From Flavobacterium micromati (GTDB taxonomy: Bacteria; Bacteroidota; Bacteroidia; Flavobacteriales; Flavobacteriaceae), in contig NZ_FQWF01000005.1 in assembly GCF_900129585.1 (NCBI RefSeq), positions 124,001-188,000 of the forward strand: 64,000 bases of DNA, given 5' to 3'. Numbering within the stretch: the stretch's first letter is position 1; every line of letters begins with the position of its first letter. The notes beneath the pieces were generated by a model. It saw only the letters and a program-made list of their open reading frames with translations, did no database searches and was not told where the DNA came from. A program made the position numbers and the translations under genes. Positions 25,889 to 36,159 of this stretch are shown here, in pieces.

Positions 25889-28800
25889 ATGAGTTTATCA
25901 ACTACAAGCATTCGGAGACCAGTAATGACCATCGTTATAAATTTGGCCATTGTGTTATTCGGAGTGATAGGTTATACTTTTCTGGGCGTTCGTGAATTTC
26001 CATCAATTGATCCTGCTCAAGTTTCTATTCGTACAAATTACACTGGCGCAAATGCCGATATAATTGAATCCCAAATTACAGAGCCGTTAGAAAAAGCGAT
26101 TAATTCGATTGATGGAATTCGGAATGTAACATCTTCAAGTGCTCAAGGAAGTTCCAGTATTACCATTGAATTTAATTTAGATAAAAATCTTGAGGATGCG
26201 GCTAATGATGTGCGCGATAAAGTGTCACAAGCGGTGCGAAATCTTCCAGAAGATATTGATTCGCCTCCAGTTGTTTCTAAGGCTGATGCCAATGGTGATG
26301 CTATAATTTCGATGACTGTTCAAAGTGATAACAGAAACGCTTTAGAACTTAGTGATTATGCTGAAAATGTTATTTCACAACGATTAGAAACGATTCCTGG
26401 CGTAAGTGGTGTTCAAATTTGGGGACAAAAAAGATTTGCCATGCGTTTATGGATTGATCCCGTAAAACTAGCCGCTTATGGTTGTACCGTTTCAGAAGTT
26501 AGAGAAGCTTTAAATAAGCAAAATGTCGAATTGCCATCAGGTAAATTAACGGGCGCTAATACCGAATTGACAGTAAAAACGATTGGGAATTTATCTACTG
26601 CTGAGGAATTCAATAATATTATCATACGCTCAGATGGTGAGAAAACAGTGCGATTTAGTGACGTAGGCAATGCTGTGATTGGCGCTGAAAATATTGAAAC
26701 TAAAATGACTCAATCAGGAACGCCACTAGTGGGTGTTGCGATTGTTCCTCTTCCTGGTGCCAATTATCTTGATATTTCTAAGGAATTTTATAAAGTTTTT
26801 GAAGCGCTGAAGAAGGATTTACCAAAAGATATCAAACTTAATATAGCAATTGACAATACCATTTTTGTAAAACAATCAGTAATTGAAGTCGCTGAAACAC
26901 TGGGGATTTCAATTGTTTTAGTAATCTTGATTATATTCTTATTTTTCAGAGATTGGGCAATTGCATTTAGACCTTTAATTGATATTCCAGTATCATTAAT
27001 CGCTACTTTCTTTATCATGTGGCTTTTTGGGTTTTCGATTAATGTATTAACTTTACTTGCTATTGTTTTAGCGACTGGTTTAGTTGTAGATGATGGAATT
27101 GTTGTGACTGAAAATATATACAAAAAAGTAGAGGAAGGAATGACTCCTATAGAAGCTGCAATCAAGGGTTCTAATGAAATCTTTTTTGCTGTGATTTCAA
27201 TTTCTGTTACTTTGGCAGCAGTATTTTTACCTGTCATTTTCCTCGAAGGATTTGTAGGACGGCTATTTCGGGAATTTGGAGTGGTCATTGGTGCAGCAGT
27301 GTTAATTTCTGCATTTGTTTCATTGACTTTAACACCAATGTTAAATGCCTATTTAATGAAAGGTGGCGAGCAAAAAAAGTCTAATTTTTACATAAAAACA
27401 GAACCGTATTTTCAAAGTTTGAATAAAGGATACGCAAGTTCTCTAACTAAATTTATGAAAAGAAAGTGGCTGAGTTTCCCAATTTTATTTATTTGTTTTG
27501 GATTGATATATTTATTTTTTAATCTTTTACAAAAGGAAACGGCACCGTATGATGACCGAAGCGGTTTTACTATGCGAATGTCCACGCCAGAGGGATCTTC
27601 TTACGAATATACAGATCGATTCATGCAGGAGATTTCAAAACTAGTGGATGATTCTATAGCTGGAAAAAAAGTAAGTTTAGTGATTACATCTCCAGGTTTT
27701 GGCTCATCATCAGTGAATAGCGGATTTATAAGGGTGTCGTTGGTTCAACCAGGTGAAAGAGAAAATTCTCAAAAAGAGGTAGCCGAAAATTTAACAAAAT
27801 GGACGAAGCGATATCCAGAAGCCAAGACTTCAATTATTGAACAACCTACGATTGCTGTTAATAGGCGTGGTGGATTGCCTATTCAATATATCATTCAAGC
27901 ACCAAATTTTGAAAAACTAAGGGAAAAAATTCCAGTTTTTATGGATGAAGCTGCAAAAAATGAAACTTTTTCTATGACGGATGTCAACTTAAAATTTAAC
28001 AAACCAGAAATTAATGTAACAATTGATCGTGCGAAAGCGGAAAGTTTAGGTATATCTGTGATTGATATTGCACAAACACTGCAGCTTTCACTCAGTGGAC
28101 AACGTTTTGGATATTTTATGAGAAATGGCAAGCAGTATCAGGTCATTGGCCAGTTTGATCAAGAAGATCGCTCAAAACCACTCGATTTGACAGCGATGTT
28201 TGTTAAAAATAACAAGGGTGAATTAATCCAAATGGACAATGTTGTCAATGTAGAAGAGCAAAGTAATCCACCACAATTATACCATAACAATCGATATATG
28301 GCTGCTACTGTTTCGGCAGGTTTAGCGCCTGGAAAAAGTATAAGCGACGGAATTGATGCTATGAATGAAATTAAATCGAAAGTGCTAGACGATACTTTTA
28401 CAACAGATTTAGGCGGAGAATCTCGGGATTTTGTCGAAAGTAGTTCAAATACTGCTTTTGCATTTGGATTGGCATTATTATTAATCTTCCTTATTTTATC
28501 TGCACAGTTTGAAAGTTTTATCGATCCGTTTATAATAATTTTGACAGTTCCAATGGCTGTTGCAGGAGCATTATTCTCACTATGGTTATTCAATCAAACA
28601 TGGAATATTTTTAGCCAAATTGGAACCGTTATGCTAATTGGTTTAGTCACCAAGAACGGAATTTTAATTGTCGAATTTGCTAATCAGCTTCGAGAACAGG
28701 GAAAACCAAAATTAGAAGCCATATTAGAAGCTTCGGAGGCGAGACTACGACCAATATTAATGACTAGTTTAGCTATTTCGCTAGGTGCATTACCTATTGC

Positions 28801-28984
28801 ACTTTCGTTAGGTGCTGCTTCGACTAGTAGAATTGGAATGGGAGTTGTAATCGTAGGTGGAACTATTTTCTCATTAGTTTTAACGCTGTTTGTGATACCA
28901 GCTCTATATTTAATGTGGTCTAAAGCGAGAAAACATTATCCCGAGTTCGACAATATTGAAGAGTACGAAAGAGAAGTTAAATAA
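25889..28984 (+). CDS. RND-family multidrug efflux inner-membrane pump (AcrB-like)
   Basis: 1031 residues, the size of hydrophobe/amphiphile efflux pumps. N-terminal SIRRPVMTIVINLAIVLFGVIGY, then two periplasmic porter domains and twelve membrane segments; TM4 carries the paired aspartates of the proton relay (GLVVDDGIVVTENIYKK), and the family duplication is clear in the second half (LIGLVTKNGILIVEFANQLREQGK). It drives export with the proton gradient. The substrate is unknown, drugs or bile-like and dye compounds being usual. Confidence 0.96.
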   Translation: MSLSTTSIRRPVMTIVINLAIVLFGVIGYTFLGVREFPSIDPAQVSIRTNYTGANADIIESQITEPLEKAINSIDGIRNVTSSSAQGSSSITIEFNLDKNLEDAANDVRDKVSQAVRNLPEDIDSPPVVSKADANGDAIISMTVQSDNRNALELSDYAENVISQRLETIPGVSGVQIWGQKRFAMRLWIDPVKLAAYGCTVSEVREALNKQNVELPSGKLTGANTELTVKTIGNLSTAEEFNNIIIRSDGEKTVRFSDVGNAVIGAENIETKMTQSGTPLVGVAIVPLPGANYLDISKEFYKVFEALKKDLPKDIKLNIAIDNTIFVKQSVIEVAETLGISIVLVILIIFLFFRDWAIAFRPLIDIPVSLIATFFIMWLFGFSINVLTLLAIVLATGLVVDDGIVVTENIYKKVEEGMTPIEAAIKGSNEIFFAVISISVTLAAVFLPVIFLEGFVGRLFREFGVVIGAAVLISAFVSLTLTPMLNAYLMKGGEQKKSNFYIKTEPYFQSLNKGYASSLTKFMKRKWLSFPILFICFGLIYLFFNLLQKETAPYDDRSGFTMRMSTPEGSSYEYTDRFMQEISKLVDDSIAGKKVSLVITSPGFGSSSVNSGFIRVSLVQPGERENSQKEVAENLTKWTKRYPEAKTSIIEQPTIAVNRRGGLPIQYIIQAPNFEKLREKIPVFMDEAAKNETFSMTDVNLKFNKPEINVTIDRAKAESLGISVIDIAQTLQLSLSGQRFGYFMRNGKQYQVIGQFDQEDRSKPLDLTAMFVKNNKGELIQMDNVVNVEEQSNPPQLYHNNRYMAATVSAGLAPGKSISDGIDAMNEIKSKVLDDTFTTDLGGESRDFVESSSNTAFAFGLALLLIFLILSAQFESFIDPFIIILTVPMAVAGALFSLWLFNQTWNIFSQIGTVMLIGLVTKNGILIVEFANQLREQGKPKLEAILEASEARLRPILMTSLAISLGALPIALSLGAASTSRIGMGVVIVGGTIFSLVLTLFVIPALYLMWSKARKHYPEFDNIEEYEREVK

Positions 28985-29040
28985 AAATACTGATGCCGTA
29001 AATTGATACACATTTTCATTTTTGGCAAAAAAATATAATT

Positions 29041-30354
29041 ATGGCACATATTAAAATATTATTTCAAAGTCTTATTCTTGTTCTTTTTTGTTTTGTAAAA
29101 TCTAATGCGCAAGAAGTTCTTTCGCTGGAAAGCGCCGTAAAAATTGCATTGGAAAATAATTATGAAATAAAAATCGCAACAAATAACCTGAGCATTGAGC
29201 AAGTAAATGTAGCGATAGGAAATGCAGGGATGTTACCAACATTAACGGCAAATGTTTTAGACAATAATAGTACTCAAAATAGTACACAAATACGTCAAGA
29301 CGGAACAATAATTACGCTTAATAATGCTAAAAATAATAATCTAGTGTATGGTGTTAGGCTGGATTGGACAATTTTTGATGGATTGCGAATGTTTGCAAGA
29401 TTAAACCAACTAAAAGAATTGCAAAAAATGGGTGAAGCCCAATTAAAACTAACTTTAATTACAAGGATTAGCGATGTCAATGCAGCTTATTATGATCTAG
29501 TACAGCAACAACAACAATTAGCAGCTTTGGATACAACAATTGTTATATCAAACCAAAGACTAGCATTGGCGCAAAATAGATTTACTATTGGAAAAGCATC
29601 TAAGTTGGAAGTACTAAATGCGCAAGTAGATTTAAATACGGATCAAGTGGCGTTATTGAGACAAAAAGAATTATACGCCAATGGCAAAATTTTATTAAAC
29701 CAATTGCTTGCGAGAGATGTTACAACGGATTTCAAAGTAATTGATGAATTGCAAGTTGATTCCTTATTAATATTATCTGAATTAAAATCGTTAGCAGAGA
29801 AGCAAAACCCGCAGTTGCAAGCGCAAGTGATCAATAAAAAAATAGCTGAATTGCAACTAAAACAAATAAAAGCCGCAAGATATCCCACTATCCGCGTCAA
29901 CACTGGTTATAATTTTAATGAGAGTATCGCAAGTTTAGGATTTGTTGCTCAGTTTCAAGCTAGAGGTTTTAATTATGGTTTTAACGCTACTTTAAATCTT
30001 TTTGATGGATTTGCGCAAAATCGAAATGAAAAAATTGCCAAAATCCAAATCGAAAATTCTAAGTTGTCAATTGATCAGCAAAATTTAGCTTTGAATTCAC
30101 AATTATCTAGCTCCTATCAAACCTATTTAACGAATTTGGAGTTAATCATTTTAGAAGAAAAAAATGAAGAAATTGCAAAACAAAATTTAAATATAACTTT
30201 GGATAAATTCCGTATTGGAACCATCACAACTTTAGAATTTAGAACAGCACAATTGAATTATGTAAATGCAAAAGTGCGGTTTAGCAACGCTCAATTTCAG
30301 GGTAAATTATCAGAAATTGCGTTGAAAGAATTAGCGGGTACAATAACACTGTAA
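29041..30354 (+). CDS. TolC-family outer-membrane efflux channel
   Basis: 437 residues. A signal peptide (SLILVLFCFVKSNAQ) is followed by two repeats of the outer membrane factor fold (SLESAVKIALENNYEIKIA; LAEKQNPQLQAQVINKKIAELQ), with long heptad-rich helices. It completes the tripartite pump with the two upstream genes. Confidence 0.94.
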   Translation: MAHIKILFQSLILVLFCFVKSNAQEVLSLESAVKIALENNYEIKIATNNLSIEQVNVAIGNAGMLPTLTANVLDNNSTQNSTQIRQDGTIITLNNAKNNNLVYGVRLDWTIFDGLRMFARLNQLKELQKMGEAQLKLTLITRISDVNAAYYDLVQQQQQLAALDTTIVISNQRLALAQNRFTIGKASKLEVLNAQVDLNTDQVALLRQKELYANGKILLNQLLARDVTTDFKVIDELQVDSLLILSELKSLAEKQNPQLQAQVINKKIAELQLKQIKAARYPTIRVNTGYNFNESIASLGFVAQFQARGFNYGFNATLNLFDGFAQNRNEKIAKIQIENSKLSIDQQNLALNSQLSSSYQTYLTNLELIILEEKNEEIAKQNLNITLDKFRIGTITTLEFRTAQLNYVNAKVRFSNAQFQGKLSEIALKELAGTITL

Positions 30355-30474
30355 TTATTTTTATTGAAAATATCAACAATATATGCATTGATGAATTTAA
30401 TTTATAACAAATATTATTCTCTTTATAATTATTTTTATTAATTTTAAATTTTACCTCTTAAAAAGTTTAAAATT

Positions 30475-31398
30475 ATGAATAATAACCGCGCTTTCATACA
30501 TCCACCACATTTATCAAAAGAGAAATCTTTAAAAACATTAGTAGAAAACAGAACTATTTATTCTTTAAACCATTGTGAACTGAATCTTTTTGAAACGTAC
30601 GAATCGTCAACATTAGTTCCTTTAAAATTTAGTGATTTTGTGGTGACTAGCATGTTGAGAGGTAAAAAGATAATGCATCTTTTTGATGAGCCGAGTTTTG
30701 TTTATTTACCGGGGGAAACAGTAATCATTCCTTCAAATGTAGAAATGAAAATTGATTTTCCAGAGGCTTCTAAAATTAATCCAACTCAGTGTTTGGCCTT
30801 GGCGATAGACCAAACCAAAATTAATAGCATCTTGCAGTTTTTAAACGAACGGTATCCAAAAGAAGGAAAAGACCAATTCTGGCGATTGAATTACCAGAAG
30901 TATTTCTTTTACAACAATGAAGAATTGGCAACAACCATAGATAAATTAATCAAAGAGTGTATGAGCACTTCAATTATTAAAGATGTTCTGGCAGATTTGA
31001 CTTTGCAGGAATTAATGATTCGAATTATTCAGACACAAACGGCCAAAGCCATAGATGAGGATTTAATTGCCGATCCCAAAAATCCTATAATACAAATCGT
31101 AGAATTCATCCGATTGAATTTAAAGGAAAATATCAGTATGAAACGCTTGAGTGAAAACGCATGTATGAGCACGACTTCTTTCTATCGTTTTTTCAAAAGA
31201 GAATTGGGAATAAGCCCTACAGAATTTATAATTAACGAAAAAATGAGATGCGCTAAAAAATTGCTAAAAAGTCAATCGATCCAAATTAATGAGGTTTGTT
31301 ACTTATCAGGATTTGAAGATTGTAATTACTTTATTCGTTTATTTAAAAAACATGAAGGAATAACACCAAAGCAATATCAATTATTGTATGTAAACTAA
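30475..31398 (+). CDS. AraC-family transcriptional regulator
   Basis: 307 residues. A C-terminal double helix-turn-helix AraC domain (about 205-305) is clear: MKRLSENACMSTTSFYRFFKRELGISPTEFIINEKMR and QINEVCYLSGFEDCNYFIRLFKKHEGITPKQYQ. The N-terminal 190 residues form a sensing domain (cupin-like in this group). It is convergent with DUF779 and the aldehyde dehydrogenase gene, a grouping that suggests it senses alcohol or aldehyde metabolites and controls them. Confidence 0.93.
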   Translation: MNNNRAFIHPPHLSKEKSLKTLVENRTIYSLNHCELNLFETYESSTLVPLKFSDFVVTSMLRGKKIMHLFDEPSFVYLPGETVIIPSNVEMKIDFPEASKINPTQCLALAIDQTKINSILQFLNERYPKEGKDQFWRLNYQKYFFYNNEELATTIDKLIKECMSTSIIKDVLADLTLQELMIRIIQTQTAKAIDEDLIADPKNPIIQIVEFIRLNLKENISMKRLSENACMSTTSFYRFFKRELGISPTEFIINEKMRCAKKLLKSQSIQINEVCYLSGFEDCNYFIRLFKKHEGITPKQYQLLYVN

Positions 31399-31399
31399 C

Positions 31400-31774
31400 T
31401 TATTCATTAAAAATAACTTGTTCGAGTAATAGTTCTTCTTCGGGGGTAAAAATTCTATATTCGATTCGGAATGTTTTTTTCAATGGTGTTTCTAACGAAA
31501 ATCCTCCCACTCCAAAAGCATCAATTACATCTAATGTAAAATGAGAATGTTTCCAATATTCAAATAAATCCTTATCGACCCAAAACTCTGTGTTTTCAAT
31601 TGTGCCTATACAAACATCGCCCAGTCTCTGATAAAATCCTCCTTTTTCAAAACATTGTGGTTGTGTTCCCTCACAACAACCGCCAGCTTGGTAAAACATC
31701 AAATCACCGTGCTTTTCCTTAAGAATTGTTATCAATTCTACTGCTTTTTCTGTCGCATCTATTCTTTTTAACAT
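31400..31774 (-). CDS. DUF779 protein
   Basis: 124 residues. QAGGCCEGTQPQCFEKGGF is the DUF779 signature, with further cysteines (GGCC) and IDAFGVGGFSLETP. The family is often next to aldehyde dehydrogenases and AraC regulators; its role is unknown. It is 75 bases downstream of the aldehyde dehydrogenase and ends one base from the convergent AraC gene. Confidence 0.93.
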   Translation of the reverse strand: MLKRIDATEKAVELITILKEKHGDLMFYQAGGCCEGTQPQCFEKGGFYQRLGDVCIGTIENTEFWVDKDLFEYWKHSHFTLDVIDAFGVGGFSLETPLKKTFRIEYRIFTPEEELLLEQVIFNE

Positions 31775-31849
31775 CTTTTTTCTTTAAATAAAATCCTGAC
31801 AAATTATGCAATCTGTCAGGATTAAGATTAACCAATAACCAACAATGAA

Positions 31850-33355
31850 TTAAAAGAAACCCAATTTCTTTTTGTCGTAAGAAATCAGCATATTTTTTGT
31901 CTGACGATAATGTCCAAGCATCATTTTATGATTTTCACGACCAATTCCAGACTGTTTGTAGCCTCCAAAAGGAGCTCCAGCAGGATAGGAATGGTATTGA
32001 TTAATCCAAACTCGGCCTGCTTGAATCGCTCTTGGAATCTGATAAATTTCGTGTGCATCACGTGTCCAAACGCCAGCTCCTAAACCATACATGGTATCAT
32101 TTGCTATACTAATAGCTTCTTCAGTAGTTTTGAAAGTAGTAACAGCTAGAACAGGTCCAAAAATTTCTTCTTGAAAAATACGCATTTTATTGTGTCCTTT
32201 GAAGAGTGTTGGTTTGATATAATACCCTCCTGCTAGACTTCCTTCTAAATGATTTTCTTCACCTCCTATTAACACTTCGGCACCTTCTTCTTTTCCTAAT
32301 TTAATATAAGACAAGATTTTTTCTTTTTGAACTAATGACGCTTGTGCTCCCATCATAGTCGTTTTGTCTAAAGGATTTCCCAACTTAATAGCAGCTGTTC
32401 TTTCAATTACGCGAGCGATGAATTTATCATAAATATCTTCATGAACCAATAGTCTGGACGGACTTGTACAAATTTCTCCTTGATTCAAAGCAAACATTAC
32501 AGCACCTTCAATTGCTTTGTCAAAGAAATCATCATCGGCATCACCCACGGATTTCATAAAAATATTTGGTGATTTCCCTCCTAGTTCTAAGGTTACCGGA
32601 ATAATATTCTCGGTAGCGTATTGCATCACTAAACGACCGGTTGTAGTAGAACCTGTAAAAGCTGCTTTTGAAACTTTTTTATTGGTTACCAAAGCTCTTC
32701 CTAATTCAGCACCAAAACCATTGACAATATTTATAACTCCAGGAGGCAAAATATCACCAATTAATTCCATCAAAACCAGAATAGAAATAGGAGTACTTTC
32801 AGCCGGTTTTAAAACAACCGTGTTTCCTGCGGCCAATGCTGGTGCCAATTTCCAAACCGCCATCAAAATTGGAAAATTCCAAGGAATAATTTGGGCAATA
32901 ACCCCTAGTGGTTCGCTTAATGCAATAGAAACTGTTAGCGAATCCAATTCAGCGATTGAACTTTCCTCAGCACGAATTACACCTGCAAAATATCTAAAAT
33001 GATCAATTGCTAGAGGCATGTCCGCCACTAATGTCTCTCTAATTGCTTTTCCGTTGTCAATGGTTTCAACAGTTGCAAGATATTCTAAATTATCTTCCAT
33101 GACCTGCGCAATTTTGTTCAATAACGTACTTCGCTCGGTTGCTGAAGTTTTTCCCCATTTTTGGAAAGCTTCATGAGCGGTATCAACTGCAAAATCTACA
33201 TCTACTTTAGTTGAATGCGCAGCTCTGGTAAATACTTTTCCATCTATCGGTGAAACTACATCAAAATATTGTCCACCTATTGGCGAAACGAATTTTCCAC
33301 CTATGTAGTTATCGTATGTTGACTTAAAATCAGGTCTTTTTACAACGTTATCCAT
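31850..33355 (-). CDS. NAD(P)-dependent aldehyde dehydrogenase (AldH/ExaC-like)
   Basis: 501 residues from ATG 33355 ([10 protein letters not shown]); the frame extends 23 codons further, but a -7 box (33379-33386) lies within that extension and the family starts like MDNV. Motifs: [29 protein letters not shown], the catalytic Glu in LELGGKSP, the catalytic Cys in [11 protein letters not shown] and [13 protein letters not shown]. Oxidises acetaldehyde or longer aldehydes. The linkage to DUF779 and the AraC gene suggests alcohol-derived aldehydes. Confidence 0.95.
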   Translation of the reverse strand: MDNVVKRPDFKSTYDNYIGGKFVSPIGGQYFDVVSPIDGKVFTRAAHSTKVDVDFAVDTAHEAFQKWGKTSATERSTLLNKIAQVMEDNLEYLATVETIDNGKAIRETLVADMPLAIDHFRYFAGVIRAEESSIAELDSLTVSIALSEPLGVIAQIIPWNFPILMAVWKLAPALAAGNTVVLKPAESTPISILVLMELIGDILPPGVINIVNGFGAELGRALVTNKKVSKAAFTGSTTTGRLVMQYATENIIPVTLELGGKSPNIFMKSVGDADDDFFDKAIEGAVMFALNQGEICTSPSRLLVHEDIYDKFIARVIERTAAIKLGNPLDKTTMMGAQASLVQKEKILSYIKLGKEEGAEVLIGGEENHLEGSLAGGYYIKPTLFKGHNKMRIFQEEIFGPVLAVTTFKTTEEAISIANDTMYGLGAGVWTRDAHEIYQIPRAIQAGRVWINQYHSYPAGAPFGGYKQSGIGRENHKMMLGHYRQTKNMLISYDKKKLGFF

Positions 33356-33378
33356 ATCATTATCTATTTTTGTTTGAC

Positions 33379-33386
33379 CAAAGATA
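33379..33386 (-). promoter_or_regulatory. TAnnTTTG -7 box of the aldehyde dehydrogenase gene
   Basis: On the minus strand TATCTTTG is 23 bases before ATG 33355. It supports the shorter start. Confidence 0.6.
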
Positions 33387-33403
33387 GCTTCATCACTAAT
33401 TAG

Positions 33404-33505
33404 AAAATAGCACAATTCATTCAAATAATAGCATTATATTTTACTATTTGTTTTTTTATATTAATTATTTTGTTTTATTCCTATATTATTATAAATAATA
33501 GCATT
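33404..33505. promoter_or_regulatory. repeated AATAGCA motif, possible AraC binding region
   Basis: A 13-base sequence (AAATAATAGCATT) occurs at 33423-33435 and 33493-33505, with a weaker copy (AAAATAGCACAATT) at 33404-33417. The ATAGCA cores of the first two sites near the promoter are 21 bases apart, two helical turns. Direct repeats upstream of the -7 box are what an AraC activator would use, and such a gene is adjacent. Confidence 0.45.
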
Positions 33506-33591
33506 GCATTCTTATATTGAATTCCAACTTAAAGACATAACTCCAATTATAAAAAACAAAACAATTGTTTCTTTCTACAACGCGCAATCCT

Positions 33592-33599
33592 TATATTTG
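33592..33599 (+). promoter_or_regulatory. TAnnTTTG -7 box of pheT
   Basis: TATATTTG ends 21 bases before ATG 33621. Confidence 0.6.
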
Positions 33600-33620
33600 C
33601 AAAATACTTAAAATTTACAA

Positions 33621-36041
33621 ATGAGAATATCTTACAATTGGTTAAAACAATTCATTAAAATAGATTTGCTATCCGCTGAGACGGCAGAATTACTGACGGA
33701 TTTAGGTCTTGAAGTTGAAGTTGTTGAAAAATACCAATCGGTCAAAGGTGGATTAGCAGGTATAGTTGTAGGACATGTACTTACTTGTATTCAACATCCT
33801 GATGCTGATAGACTAAAAATAACTACAGTAGATTTAGGTGATGGTATTCCTGTCCAAATAGTTTGTGGTGCTGCGAATGTGGCAGCGGGTCAAAAAGTTC
33901 CAGTTGCAACTTTAGGAACTGTATTATACGATGCAACGGGTGTAGCTTTTACGATAAAAAAAGGTAAGATACGCGGACAAGAAAGCCACGGAATGATTTG
34001 TGCTGAAGATGAATTGGGTCTTGGAGAAAGTCATGATGGAATTATGGTTTTAGAAGACTCATTACAAGCAGGAACTCCAGCCGCTACAGTATTTAAGATA
34101 GAAAATGACGAGGTTTTTGAAATTGGCTTGACGCCAAATCGTGCAGATGCTATGAGTCACTTAGGTACGGCTCGCGATTTAAAAGCAGGAATGCTACAAA
34201 AGGGTATTAATGTTGAATTAATTACTCCCTCTGTCAGTAATTTTAGAGTTGACAAAAGAACCTTAAAAATTGATATTGACGTTAAAGATTCTAAATTAGC
34301 TCCTAGATATTGTGGCGTTACTATTTCAGGAATTGAAGTAAAACCATCTCCAGAATGGTTGCAAAATAGATTAAAAGCTATAGGATTAAATCCAAAAAAT
34401 AATATTGTTGATGTGACTAATTATGTCTTACATGACTTAGGACAACCGCTTCACGCTTTTGACGCTGCAAAAATTAATGGAAAAATAGTGGTTCAAACTC
34501 TTGCAGCAGGTACTAAATTTACAACTCTTGATGACATAGAAAGAACCTTACATGAAGAAGATTTGATGATTTGTGATGAAAAAGGACCTTTGTGCATAGC
34601 AGGTGTCTTTGGAGGAAAAAAATCAGGAGTTTCAGAAAACACCAATTCAATATTTTTAGAAAGTGCTTATTTCAATCCGATAAGTATTCGTAAAACAGCA
34701 AAAAGACATCAATTGAATACCGATGCATCTTTTAGATTTGAAAGAGGAATAGATCCAAATATTACCGCATATGCACTAAAACGAGCGGCATTGCTCATTC
34801 AAGAAGTAGCTGGCGGTGAAATAACCTCTGATATTATTGATTTGTATCCAAAGAAAATAGAAGATTTTAGTGTGTTTTTGAACTTTAGTAATGTAGCTAA
34901 AATCATTGGACAAGAATTACCAAAAGATACAATCAAGAACATATTAGTATCACTAGACATAAAAGTAAACAGCGTTTCAGATGCTGGATTAGGATTGACA
35001 ATTCCGTCCTACCGTGTGGACGTTTTGAGAGAAATAGATGTTATCGAGGAAATTTTGAGAGTTTATGGATATAACAATATTCATTTTTCTAAAAAACTAA
35101 ATGCCGCCGTTACTAATGCTCCACGAAATGAGGATTATAAAATCCAGAATATAGTTGCAGCGCAATTAAATTCACAAGGATTTAATGAAATAATGGCAAA
35201 TTCATTGACTACGGCTGCGTACGCGGAACTTTCAGAAGAATTGAAAACATCGCACAACGTGACCATGCTTAATCCTTTGAGTGCTGACTTAGCTACTATG
35301 AGACAGTCTTTACTGTTTTCAGGACTTGAAGCGGTATCATACAACGTCAATAGGAAGAATACCGACTTGAAGTTATTTGAATTTGGTAAAACGTATCACA
35401 ATTACCTTGCAGGCTACGAAGAGAAAAAACATTTAAGTTTATTCCTTACAGGAAATAGAAACCAAGAGAGTTGGACACAAACTCAAAAACCATCTGATTT
35501 CTTTTTGTTTAAAGGATACGCGATGGGAATACTTTCTCGTTTTGGAATCAGCAAAATCCAAAACCAACCTGTAGATTCTGATCTTTTTTCAGAGGGAATT
35601 GCTATTGGTTATGGTAATGACACATTAGTAAAGCTAGGAGTTGTAAAAAAATCAATTTTAAAACATTTTGGAATTAAGCAAGAAGTATTTTATGCCGACT
35701 TCAACTGGGAATTAATTTTAAAAATAATCTCAACTAAAATAAAGTTCACTGATATTCCTAAATATCCAGAAGTTAGAAGAGATTTAGCTTTGCTACTTGA
35801 ACAAAATGTAACGTATGAGAGTATTTACACTTTAGCGAGACAAACAGAGAAAGTACTACTAAAAGACATTGACTTATTTGATGTGTATGAAGGTCAAAAT
35901 CTTCCCGAAGGAAAAAAATCGTATGCGTTAGGTTTTACTATTCAGGATAATTCTAAAACCTTGACAGATGCTCAAATCGATAAAATTATGAGTAAACTTC
36001 AGCTTAATTTTGAAACAGAACTAGGAGCTGTATTAAGATAA
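33621..36041 (+). CDS. pheT: phenylalanine-tRNA ligase beta subunit
   Basis: 806 residues, full length. N-terminal tRNA-binding OB domain (about 40-150; VVGHVLTCIQHPDADRL, GAANVAAGQKVPVA), B3/B4 editing region (LTPNRADAMSHLGTARDL), B5 domain, catalytic-like core (RFERGIDP, EEILRVYGYNN) and C-terminal ferredoxin-like anticodon-binding domain (YPEVRRDLALLL, SYALGFTIQDNSKTLTD). It works with the alpha subunit, which is not in the window. A strong terminator follows at 36062. Confidence 0.96.
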   Translation: MRISYNWLKQFIKIDLLSAETAELLTDLGLEVEVVEKYQSVKGGLAGIVVGHVLTCIQHPDADRLKITTVDLGDGIPVQIVCGAANVAAGQKVPVATLGTVLYDATGVAFTIKKGKIRGQESHGMICAEDELGLGESHDGIMVLEDSLQAGTPAATVFKIENDEVFEIGLTPNRADAMSHLGTARDLKAGMLQKGINVELITPSVSNFRVDKRTLKIDIDVKDSKLAPRYCGVTISGIEVKPSPEWLQNRLKAIGLNPKNNIVDVTNYVLHDLGQPLHAFDAAKINGKIVVQTLAAGTKFTTLDDIERTLHEEDLMICDEKGPLCIAGVFGGKKSGVSENTNSIFLESAYFNPISIRKTAKRHQLNTDASFRFERGIDPNITAYALKRAALLIQEVAGGEITSDIIDLYPKKIEDFSVFLNFSNVAKIIGQELPKDTIKNILVSLDIKVNSVSDAGLGLTIPSYRVDVLREIDVIEEILRVYGYNNIHFSKKLNAAVTNAPRNEDYKIQNIVAAQLNSQGFNEIMANSLTTAAYAELSEELKTSHNVTMLNPLSADLATMRQSLLFSGLEAVSYNVNRKNTDLKLFEFGKTYHNYLAGYEEKKHLSLFLTGNRNQESWTQTQKPSDFFLFKGYAMGILSRFGISKIQNQPVDSDLFSEGIAIGYGNDTLVKLGVVKKSILKHFGIKQEVFYADFNWELILKIISTKIKFTDIPKYPEVRRDLALLLEQNVTYESIYTLARQTEKVLLKDIDLFDVYEGQNLPEGKKSYALGFTIQDNSKTLTDAQIDKIMSKLQLNFETELGAVLR

Positions 36042-36061
36042 TATCAGTTTGATATTTTTAT

Positions 36062-36094
36062 AATCCCATTAGTAATCACTAATGGGATTTTTTT
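36062..36094 (+). terminator. intrinsic terminator of pheT
   Basis: Perfect 12-base arms AATCCCATTAGT / ACTAATGGGATT around AATC, followed by five T. Confidence 0.92.
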
Positions 36095-36159
36095 ATAACA
36101 AAAAAGCGCTGCAAATAACGGTGCTTTTTCGAAAAACAAATATAAACCAAATTTCAAAA

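Noticed and set aside
26788..27288. Open frame of 166 codons antisense to the RND pump
   Set aside because: Its text is low-complexity and complementary to the pump's coding sequence; no domain and no reading-frame support.
28159..28593. Open frame of 144 codons antisense to the RND pump
   Set aside because: A shadow of the pump gene with biased composition.
32517..33002. Open frame of 161 codons antisense to the aldehyde dehydrogenase
   Set aside because: Shadow of a strongly supported gene.
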